A stretch of DNA of 12,956 nt from CAZNYN01 sp964422205 (lineage in GTDB: Bacteria > Synergistota > Synergistia > Synergistales > Synergistaceae). Within the stretch, counting starts at the first letter, position 1, and every line of letters starts with the position of its first letter. The position numbers and the translations under genes were made by a program. This document shows positions 6,733 through 12,826 of this stretch, one piece after another. The DNA is taken from NCBI GenBank assembly GCA_964422205.1, contig CAYRAI010000050.1, positions 1 through 12,956 of the forward strand, given 5' to 3'. A model generated the notes under the pieces. That model was not told the origin of the DNA and did not search any database. It was given only the letters and a program-made list of their open reading frames with translations.

Positions 6733-7710
6733 ATGATGCTGGAAGATTTTGACAGAGAACGGGTGAGCTTAGGGCTCTTCCCAACGCCGCTTCATAGGCT
6801 GAGCGGACTTGAAAAAGAACTTGATTATTCAAATATATACATAAAAAGAGATGATCTGACAGGCGTTGGGATCGGCGGCAACAAAATCAGATGCATGGAG
6901 TATCTTCTGGGACATGCCATCGCCTGCGGAAAAGACACAATATTAGTCTCCGGTGCGCCGCAATCTAACTTGTGTACCCTGACTGCGTGCTGCTGCATAA
7001 AATTGAATTTGAAGTGCATTATGATATTAAACGGAGAAAAAAGCGGACGTGCCTGCGGAAATGAGCTTCTAAACGAAATTATAGGAGCTGATTCTATATA
7101 TATAGGCAATGTTGATACCGAAACAAGAGCAAAATATGTGGATGAACTTTGCGAAAAGCTTGAAAAAGAAGGAAAGCATCCATTTATCATCAAGCGCGGA
7201 GCCAGCACCGGATACGGAGCCATGGGGTATGTCAAAGCTGTATATGAGCTGTATGAGCAGAAAAAAAGCACAGCTCCGGATCTTTATGATATTTTTGCTC
7301 CCGGAGGAAACGGCGGTGTTGCCGCTGGGCTTATTTTCGGAAATTACGTGCTGGGAAGTCCCTTCCGCATGAATATCATCAGTATTGAGGACAGCAAAAA
7401 AATATTGTCTGCCAATATAGACCAGGTTATTTCAGAGCTGGAAGACATTACAAAAATTAAATTTTCCGCCTGCCCGCAGTCATCTTACAGAATTATCGAG
7501 GGATACGAAGGTGCAGGTTGGGCAATTAATACTCCGGAAAGCGAAAAGGAAGTTTTTGACTTCGCAAGAAGAGACGGCATCTTTATAGAAAATATTTTTA
7601 CAAGCAAAGTTGTTGTCGGCATGAAAGATATCATCAAAAAGAAAGATGTCAAAGACGGCTGCTGCTACCTGCACACAGGCGGCTTGGGAGCTTTGTTCGG
7701 ACAGTTCTAG
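6733..7710 (+). CDS. Fold-type II PLP enzyme, D-cysteine desulfhydrase/ACC deaminase group, atypical active site
   Basis: A 325-residue cytoplasmic PLP enzyme. Family members perform beta-elimination or ring opening of D-cysteine, ACC, L-cysteate and similar substrates. Visible motifs are I-K-R-D-D-L (37-42), G-G-N-K-I-R with the Schiff-base lysine K51, Q-S-N at 77-79, and the closing H-T-G-G at 314-317. Starting at 6733, the lysine and serine fall at 51 and 78, the ACC deaminase numbering as I recall it. That start also has a GAAAGGCGG site; the frame is open to an ATG at 6706 without one. Oddly, the two active-site tyrosines expected from the family are W263 (G-A-G-W-A) and F289 (N-I-F-T-S-K), and residue 80 is Leu rather than His or Gln. 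Substrate or chemistry may therefore differ. The stop codon lies within the CTAG flanking the inserted element that follows. Exact reaction unknown. Confidence 0.87.
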   Translation: MMLEDFDRERVSLGLFPTPLHRLSGLEKELDYSNIYIKRDDLTGVGIGGNKIRCMEYLLGHAIACGKDTILVSGAPQSNLCTLTACCCIKLNLKCIMILNGEKSGRACGNELLNEIIGADSIYIGNVDTETRAKYVDELCEKLEKEGKHPFIIKRGASTGYGAMGYVKAVYELYEQKKSTAPDLYDIFAPGGNGGVAAGLIFGNYVLGSPFRMNIISIEDSKKILSANIDQVISELEDITKIKFSACPQSSYRIIEGYEGAGWAINTPESEKEVFDFARRDGIFIENIFTSKVVVGMKDIIKKKDVKDGCCYLHTGGLGALFGQF

Positions 7711-7864
7711 GGAACCGCTGATTAAATGCACCATCTGCATCATAGGCAGTCATATCTGATGAACAAACCAGCCGATTTGCACGAAATCAGAGATTTCGGT
7801 TCTCCGGCCGTAATCAGCGGGCGGTACGTTGGTGATGTACTGCAATAATTTAATCAGTGTTCCC
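7711..7864. mobile_element. MITE-like element, IS5-type ends, CTAG duplication
   Basis: A 154-base non-coding element has imperfect inverted ends: left GGAACCGCTGATTAAAT (7711-7727), right (read inward) GGGAACACTGATTAAAT (7864-7848). It is flanked on both sides by CTAG (7707-7710 and 7865-7868), which fits the YTAR target preference and 4-base duplication of IS5-group elements. It contains a short hairpin (CGAAATC/GATTTCG, 7782-7798) and no transposase frame, so it would be mobilised in trans. Removing the element and one CTAG leaves the stop codon of the preceding gene intact. The family assignment is tentative. Confidence 0.65.
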
Positions 7865-7916
7865 CTAGGTTTCCGTTTTATTTAAGTTTGCAGAACGGAG
7901 CATTGTGTTTGACAGT

Positions 7917-7945
7917 TTGACAAAAGAAGGCAGGCTGTTTATTTT
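7917..7945 (+). promoter_or_regulatory. Possible upstream promoter of the second PLP unit
   Basis: A perfect -35 box TTGACA (7917-7922) and TATTTT (7940-7945) are 17 bases apart. It lies upstream of, and in tandem with, the operator-bearing promoter at 7963-7991 and lacks the palindrome, so it might give unregulated expression. The -10 match is only 4 of 6. Confidence 0.35.
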
Positions 7946-7961
7946 AACGATAAAAAAACAT

Positions 7962-7984
7962 ATTGACTAAAAAAAATTTTAGTG
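7962..7984 (+). repeat. 23-base direct repeat, copy 2
   Basis: Identical to 6129-6151 at all 23 positions. Bases on either side diverge, so conservation stops at the -35 box plus operator. This argues for selection on a binding site, or a recent copying of just the promoter. Confidence 0.9.
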
Positions 7985-7991
7985 ATATGGT
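7963..7991 (+). promoter_or_regulatory. Second copy of the operator-bearing promoter
   Basis: TTGACT (7963-7968), a 17-base spacer, then TATGGT (7986-7991). The spacer contains the same palindrome ACTAAAA-AAAA-TTTTAGT (7966-7983) as the ridA promoter. It should drive the second PLP gene and the antiporter gene under the same regulator. Confidence 0.7.
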
Positions 7992-7997
7992 CTCTAT

Positions 7998-8257
7998 AGC
8001 CCTAAGAGGAGGTGCAAATCGTTAACCTGAATATAGAATTCTTAACTGTATTTCCTGCTACATGACATAATCCAAAACTTTGCAGCTATGGTCTTTTGCA
8101 ATAAAACACTGCTGATAGTATCTATCGACAAAATTTATGCTTGAATTTTTATGAAGAATATTTTGTTTGTTCGAGTGTTGAGAAGTCAAGACTTACAGGT
8201 GGTCGTTTATTGAAATTAAGAGTATGGAATTCAGATGATAAACAGGGGGGTGAGATT
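7998..8257 (+). other. 260-base leader with orphan ribosome binding site
   Basis: Downstream of the promoter at 7963-7991 no start codon with a matching site appears until 8258. The leader opens with a perfect Shine-Dalgarno AGAGGAGGTG (8005-8014), but the position where a start codon is expected holds GTT (8021). A GTG overlapping the site could start a 17-codon peptide (8012-8065). Small hairpins are visible (GATAG-TAT-CTATC and AAGTC-AA-GACTT), but I recognise no known riboswitch. It may be the remains of a lost first gene or leader peptide. Confidence 0.45.
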
Positions 8258-9268
8258 ATGCTCTTTACCGAACTTCCAAGGGTTAAATTTATTAACGGAG
8301 TATCGGTGCTGGATAGAATGGACAGATTAAAAGAATCTCTCGGCTGTGCTCCTATTTTCGCAAAGCGGGATGACTGTATATCTCTTGGAATGGGCGGAAG
8401 CAAAGTTCGCGGTTTTGAATTTTGGATGGGTGAAGCCCTCAGGCTGAATGCCGATGTTATTGTTGCAGCAGGATCCCCGGAATCAAATCAGTGCCGTCTG
8501 GCGGCAGCCGCATCGGCTAAACTCGGTATCAAGTGTGTAATACTGCACAGCGCGGAAGATAACTCTGAAATTGAGAGCAATCTGCTGCTGAGCCGTCTTC
8601 TTGGTGCGGAAATACATTTTATCGGATGTGTTGATGAAATTGAAAGAGGCAAAATTGCAGCCGCTTTCCTATCAGAACTGCGCAAAGCCGGACATACCCC
8701 ATATTTGATAGGCGATCCTGGAGTGGGCACGATGGGATATATTTCATGCGCGCTTGAACTGAGCGAACAGGCTGCTGCAGAAAACGTCAAAATAAAGCAT
8801 GTCTTTTTGCCGGGGTCGATGGGAACGACTGAGACAGGTTTTATTTTAGGAAACGCTCTGCTTGGATATCCGTTCAACATACACCTTATCAGCGTTGAAT
8901 ATTCTAAAGCCGAGCTTGCAAAGATAATCGAAGAATTTTATATGATTGCCGGAAAGAACCTTAGTGTTGATCTGCCGTCATTGGCGTGGGATACAAATGT
9001 ACATATATATGAACAGTATCTCGGCGGCGGATATGCAGTGCCAACACCGGAATCACTTAATGCAATAAAAATTGCAGCTTCACTTGAGGGTATTTTCTTA
9101 GAGAATACTTATACAAGCAAAACTTTTGCAGGGATGATAGATTTACTGCAGCACGACACTATTTTTAAAGAAGAAGCCTCTTGTTTTATACACACCGGAG
9201 GCACGCCCACGGTCTTCAGTTCAAACAACCCTATAGTTAATATTCTAAAAACAGAAACAAAATATTAG
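8258..9268 (+). CDS. Fold-type II PLP enzyme, D-cysteine desulfhydrase/ACC deaminase group
   Basis: A 336-residue PLP enzyme, a diverged paralogue of the product of 6733-7710. Motifs are F-A-K-R-D-D-C, G-G-S-K-V-R with Schiff-base lysine K49 (Ser replaces the usual Asn before it), E-S-N-Q at 75-78, G-G-G-Y-A-V-P-T with Y259, N-T-Y-T-S-K with Y285, and H-T-G-G-T at 312-316. Both expected active-site tyrosines are present, and Q78 after S-N resembles ACC deaminases, whereas D-cysteine desulfhydrases usually have His. The likely reaction is deamination or beta-elimination of a small amino acid to a keto acid and ammonia; candidates include D-cysteine, D-serine-like substrates, ACC and cysteate. 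The frame is open to 8141, but the ATG at 8258 has a GGGGGGTGAG site and fits the family N-terminus. It is 26 bases ahead of the antiporter gene, so one operon. Confidence 0.88.
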   Translation: MLFTELPRVKFINGVSVLDRMDRLKESLGCAPIFAKRDDCISLGMGGSKVRGFEFWMGEALRLNADVIVAAGSPESNQCRLAAAASAKLGIKCVILHSAEDNSEIESNLLLSRLLGAEIHFIGCVDEIERGKIAAAFLSELRKAGHTPYLIGDPGVGTMGYISCALELSEQAAAENVKIKHVFLPGSMGTTETGFILGNALLGYPFNIHLISVEYSKAELAKIIEEFYMIAGKNLSVDLPSLAWDTNVHIYEQYLGGGYAVPTPESLNAIKIAASLEGIFLENTYTSKTFAGMIDLLQHDTIFKEEASCFIHTGGTPTVFSSNNPIVNILKTETKY

Positions 9269-9294
9269 TTCTCTATTACAGAGGAGGAATTAAC

Positions 9295-10755
9295 ATGGTG
9301 GCTTTAATTAAGTTATCTCCGATAGTTATTTTGGTACTCATGCTTCTTAACGGAATGGACATACTGATTGCTTCTCCGATAGCAACAGTTGTCGCCGCCC
9401 TTTTGGCAATGATTCTCGACCACCGCAAGCTTAACGTTGTCATTGATGCCGCAATTGAAAATGCGAAGAGCTTGATGCTTATTTTCTTCTTACTCATGGT
9501 AGCTTATGCAATGGGTGAAGTATTCATGGCGACAGGAGTAGGGGCTTCAATAATAAGTATATCGATGAAATTGGGTGTTACAGGCAGAAGTGTGGCATCT
9601 GTCGCACTTTTGCTTACCGCGCTTCTTTCAGCGGCAACTGGTACATCATGGGGAACTTTTGCCGCATGTGTCCCTGTCTTCCTATGGCTTGGACATATCA
9701 CAGGCGGCAGTCCTATACTGACAGTAGCCGCAATTGCCGGAGGCTCGTGCTTCGGAGACAACATCGGACTTATATCGGATACTACGGTTCTAAGTTCGGG
9801 TATACAGAATGTTGAAGTTATGGACAGAGTTCGCCACCAGGGTGTGTGGTCATTGATATGCCTCATATCTGCAGCAGTCATATTCTATTTGGTCTCGGTG
9901 TCAATGGGACTTGAAAGTATCTCTTCCGATGCCACAAAGGCTGTTGCCGCAATACCGGCAGATGTTTGGGAGACTCTTAAAGTAAAAAGGCCTTCTGCTA
10001 TAGCGCTGCTTAACCAGGTACAGTCAGGAGTTCCCGTATATATGGTGATTCCCCTTGTTCTTGTAATAGGAATGGCAGTATATGGTATATCCACAATGCC
10101 ATGCCTCTTCATAGGTCTTTTCTCCGCATTGATTTTCGGACTTATGGCCGGTACCATCCCGACAATATCTTCATATTTGGATCTCGTTGTAAAAGGATTT
10201 GCAGATGCCGGGTCATGGTCTGTCGCAATGTCAATGTGGACAGGTGCGTTCGGAGGAATTATGAAGCTGATGAACGCCTTTGAACCCATATCAAAACTTG
10301 TGCTCTCTACAGCCAGAAACGTCAGAACACTTATCTTCAATAACGGTATTCTCTGCCTTCTCTGCAATGCCGCACTTGGCGACTGCACGGGACAGATTGT
10401 CACGGTAGGCCCCGTTATTAAAGAAATGGTAGACGAAAATGTTGTCGGAAGCGAAAAAGATTTGTACACACTGCGCCTGCGCAACGCGACAATGTCAGAC
10501 GCCTTCGGAGTTCTCGGCTCACAGCTTATACCGTGGCACGGATACATGATTTTCTACACGGGACTGGCAATGGCAGTCTATCCTCTCTACAAATTTACCC
10601 CCATGGAAATCATTACACATAACTACCTCTGCATCATCGCAGTTTTCTCTATGATGTTCCTAACAATTACGGGATTTGACAGATTCATCCCGCTCTTTAA
10701 GCTCCCATCCGAGCCGGACGTACAGCTCAAGAAAAACATGAAACCCGCAGCCTAG
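9295..10755 (+). CDS. NhaC-family Na+/H+ antiporter
   Basis: A 486-residue polytopic inner-membrane protein with about a dozen hydrophobic segments. Family signatures are G-T-S-W-G-T-F at residues 116-122 and G-D-N-I-G-L-I-S-D-T-T at 154-164, the latter providing membrane-embedded acidic residues (D155, D162). NhaC-family proteins exchange sodium for protons, and some relatives, such as MleN, couple this to organic-acid exchange (established knowledge). An AGAGGAGG site precedes the ATG, and the gene follows the second PLP gene by 26 bases, so the two are co-transcribed from the operator-bearing promoter. In this context it may import the amino acid or expel the keto acid or another product while handling ions; this is inference. 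A long hairpin closes the unit. Confidence 0.9.
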   Translation: MVALIKLSPIVILVLMLLNGMDILIASPIATVVAALLAMILDHRKLNVVIDAAIENAKSLMLIFFLLMVAYAMGEVFMATGVGASIISISMKLGVTGRSVASVALLLTALLSAATGTSWGTFAACVPVFLWLGHITGGSPILTVAAIAGGSCFGDNIGLISDTTVLSSGIQNVEVMDRVRHQGVWSLICLISAAVIFYLVSVSMGLESISSDATKAVAAIPADVWETLKVKRPSAIALLNQVQSGVPVYMVIPLVLVIGMAVYGISTMPCLFIGLFSALIFGLMAGTIPTISSYLDLVVKGFADAGSWSVAMSMWTGAFGGIMKLMNAFEPISKLVLSTARNVRTLIFNNGILCLLCNAALGDCTGQIVTVGPVIKEMVDENVVGSEKDLYTLRLRNATMSDAFGVLGSQLIPWHGYMIFYTGLAMAVYPLYKFTPMEIITHNYLCIIAVFSMMFLTITGFDRFIPLFKLPSEPDVQLKKNMKPAA

Positions 10756-10776
10756 CATTAGAAAATTACAAGTACA

Positions 10777-10820
10777 AAGCGTCAGCCCCCGAGCGTAAAA
10801 ACGCTTGGGGGCTGACGCTT
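10777..10820 (+). terminator. Strong hairpin ending the antiporter operon
   Basis: AAGCGTCAGCCCCC (10777-10790) pairs perfectly with GGGGGCTGACGCTT (10807-10820), continued inward by AGCG/CGCT with a 6-base loop. The T run after it is poor (TTATAT), so it is a strong structure but not a textbook intrinsic terminator. Confidence 0.65.
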
Positions 10821-10919
10821 ATATCGCCCGCAAAAACCAACTTGGGCATGGCAATTCGATATAATCTCTCATGCATTACCTTCCGCAGCAGAATATTTTT
10901 CACCGTACGCAAAAAGCCC

Positions 10920-10951
10920 CTAATGTTTATAATATACATTAGTAACATTAG
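10920..10951. promoter_or_regulatory. Three-copy heptamer array (CTAATGT / ACATTAG)
   Basis: CTAATGT (10920-10926) and ACATTAG (10936-10942) form an inverted repeat around TTATAATAT. A second ACATTAG (10945-10951) follows as a direct repeat. The array overlaps the -35 zone of the TATAAT at 10963-10968, so it looks like an operator for the nucleotidase gene. I do not recognise a known regulator consensus. The rest of the 279-base gap holds the hairpin at 10777-10820 and nothing else I can name. Confidence 0.5.
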
Positions 10952-10962
10952 TGACGAAGGCG

Positions 10963-10968
10963 TATAAT
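10963..10968 (+). promoter_or_regulatory. -10 box of the 5'-nucleotidase gene
   Basis: A perfect TATAAT lies 66 bases before the ATG. The -35 position is poor (TAGTAA or TTAGTA), which together with the adjacent heptamers suggests activator-assisted transcription. Confidence 0.45.
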
Positions 10969-11034
10969 AATTTTTGCGTTTGGGCTGAATTTGTCTGTAT
11001 AAGCTGCTTATGCGGCTCTGTGGGGGGATAAAAT

Positions 11035-12720
11035 ATGTATATTAAAAAATTGCTTCGTGCTTATTATAGGCGTACTGTTTCGCTTGCATCTTTTTCGGCT
11101 TTTATTTTGTTTATTGTTTTCTCTCTTTCATCTCCCCTGTTCGCGGCGGAGAAAGTTTTTCACATCTTGACGCTCAACGACGTTCACAGCCGTATTTTCC
11201 CCTGCTATGATGCACCTGCCGCAGGGCTGGGGCCGGAAGTCAAGGGTGTGCCCATAGGCGGACTTTCGCGTGCTCTCTTTCTGATGAAGGAGGAAGAGCG
11301 GAAGATAGAGGCCGCTTCGCAGGGGGCTGTCTTTAAGCTCGAAGCTGGAGATATGCCGGTGCCCAATTCGGCTCTTCCAAATGAGGATGAGGGAGTGTTC
11401 AAAGCTCTGGCTCTCTTCGGATTTGATGCCGGAGTTCTCGGCAACCATGAGTTTGACTCCGGCGTGGACTATCTGGCAAAGCTCATGCAGTCGGTGAAAT
11501 TTCCCATTCTTGCGTCAAACGTGGTTTTTGACAACCCAAAGACTTCGAGCCTCTTTGAAAAAGAAATTATCATTGAGAAAGAAGGGGTCAAGGTCGGAAT
11601 ATTCGGCCTCGTAACGCCCTTTCTGCCGTCGCTTGTCATAGACGCGTCGGGATTTCAAGTCTCAGCCGACCTGAAGGAAGCCGCCTCAAAACATATATCG
11701 TCGCTGAAATCGCGCGGCGCCGATGTCATAATCGCCCTCACCCACATAGGCTTGGGAGCGGACAAAGAGCTTGCCGCCTCTGTTTCCGGCATAGACATAA
11801 TAGTCGGCGGCCACTCTCACGATGCCGCAGAGCAAAAAATTCTTATCAAAAATCCCTCGGGGCGTATGACATTGGTCACTCAGGCGGGGCAGGACGGGTG
11901 TTTTATCGGACGAATCGACGCAGTATCGGACGAAAACGGCATCATAGCGGACAAAACGTCATGGACTCTCATTCCCGTGACGCCCGCAACTCCGGAACTT
12001 AAAGAAATAGTCACTCTCGTTGAAAAAATTTCGCCCAAGCAGTCATCGAAAGAGGCGGATGTCTGCTTCACAGTCAGCGTGGACGGACGATTTTCTGTTC
12101 TCAGAACAAGGGAGTGCGCGTTTGGCAATTTCACGGCGGATGCCTTGAGAGCGTGGGGCGGCACAGATGCGGCCTTTGCCAACGGGGGCGGTATAAGAAT
12201 GGGGCGCATAGTACCGGCCGGGCCTTTCTCCCGGTTGGATATGGCGGCGTGTTTTCCGTTTAAAAATTATGTCGAAAAGGTCTATCTCAGCGGTGCGGAG
12301 ATAAGGAGAACTCTTGAAAAATCCGCCTCGGCTCTTAAAGCGAGCGGAGAAACAATGGACTATTCAAAAAGGCCTCACTCCGGAGAATTCATGCAGGTGT
12401 CGGGACTTCGCTTCACAATAAATCTTTCGAAAACGCCAGCAGTCGTAGTAAATAACATAGTTCTGGAGACGGGAAACCGCGTCTCCGACGTTGAGATTCT
12501 CAGAAAAGGAATATGGGAGCCGCTCGACGATGACAAAATATACACAGCCGCAATGGCAGACTTTATCGCACAGAGCCTATCTCCCATCTGCGCCTCAAAA
12601 AGCGGCAAAGTAATCCTAGACGTTATAAAAGAGTACGCAGCCACCTTCCCCGAAAGAAAGATAGAACTGAGAGAAAAAAACGAACGCATAACCATTATAG
12701 AGACAGCCGAGACAAAATAA
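11035..12720 (+). CDS. Secreted 5'-nucleotidase (UshA/metallophosphoesterase type)
   Basis: A 561-residue exported phosphoesterase that should strip phosphate from nucleotides, possibly also from UDP-sugars, in the periplasm. A long signal peptide (about residues 1-37, ending P-L-F-A before A-E-K) precedes the metallophosphoesterase domain. Its metal-binding motifs are D-V-H (49-51), G-D (105-106), G-N-H-E-F-D (136-141), L-T-H (235-237) and G-G-H-S-H (258-262). The C-terminal substrate domain has N-G-G-G-I-R (383-388) and F-P-F-K-N (407-411). The two-domain architecture and length are typical. A GGGGGGAT site precedes the ATG. There is no C-terminal LPxTG anchor, which again fits a periplasmic location. 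The gene is transcribed alone. Released nucleosides would be suitable substrates for the BMP-type importer further left, though the genes are not linked in one operon. Confidence 0.93.
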   Translation: MYIKKLLRAYYRRTVSLASFSAFILFIVFSLSSPLFAAEKVFHILTLNDVHSRIFPCYDAPAAGLGPEVKGVPIGGLSRALFLMKEEERKIEAASQGAVFKLEAGDMPVPNSALPNEDEGVFKALALFGFDAGVLGNHEFDSGVDYLAKLMQSVKFPILASNVVFDNPKTSSLFEKEIIIEKEGVKVGIFGLVTPFLPSLVIDASGFQVSADLKEAASKHISSLKSRGADVIIALTHIGLGADKELAASVSGIDIIVGGHSHDAAEQKILIKNPSGRMTLVTQAGQDGCFIGRIDAVSDENGIIADKTSWTLIPVTPATPELKEIVTLVEKISPKQSSKEADVCFTVSVDGRFSVLRTRECAFGNFTADALRAWGGTDAAFANGGGIRMGRIVPAGPFSRLDMAACFPFKNYVEKVYLSGAEIRRTLEKSASALKASGETMDYSKRPHSGEFMQVSGLRFTINLSKTPAVVVNNIVLETGNRVSDVEILRKGIWEPLDDDKIYTAAMADFIAQSLSPICASKSGKVILDVIKEYAATFPERKIELREKNERITIIETAETK

Positions 12721-12739
12721 AGCAAATATGATAAAGCAG

Positions 12740-12783
12740 AAAAGGCGCCAAACCGGTGATACCATAGGTTTAGCGCCTTTTTA
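12740..12783 (+). terminator. Terminator of the 5'-nucleotidase gene
   Basis: AAAGGCGC (12741-12748) pairs with GCGCCTTT (12773-12780), and after one mismatch AAACC pairs with GGTTT. A run of five T follows on the plus strand. The minus strand shows TTTTC after the hairpin, so it may also serve the leftward frame ending at 12827. Confidence 0.82.
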
Positions 12784-12826
12784 CGTTAGATGTATAAAAT
12801 CTCGGGGCGTGAGAAATTTAAGCTGT

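Noticed and set aside
7711..7864. The inverted arms as a terminator of the first PLP gene
   Set aside because: The arms are more than 100 bases apart and no T run follows, while CTAG on both sides fits a mobile element better.
8141..8257. TTG-initiated N-terminal extension of the second PLP enzyme
   Set aside because: There is no ribosome binding site at 8141, the extra residues match nothing in the family, and the ATG at 8258 has a strong site.
10766..10948. Sixty-codon leftward frame in the gap before the nucleotidase
   Set aside because: It runs through the large hairpin at 10777-10820 and the heptamer array, has no clear ribosome binding site and resembles no known protein.
11068..11080. 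Twin-arginine signal on the 5'-nucleotidase
   Set aside because: R-R-T-V-S-L does not match the Tat consensus well, and the hydrophobic core is long, so Sec export is more likely.
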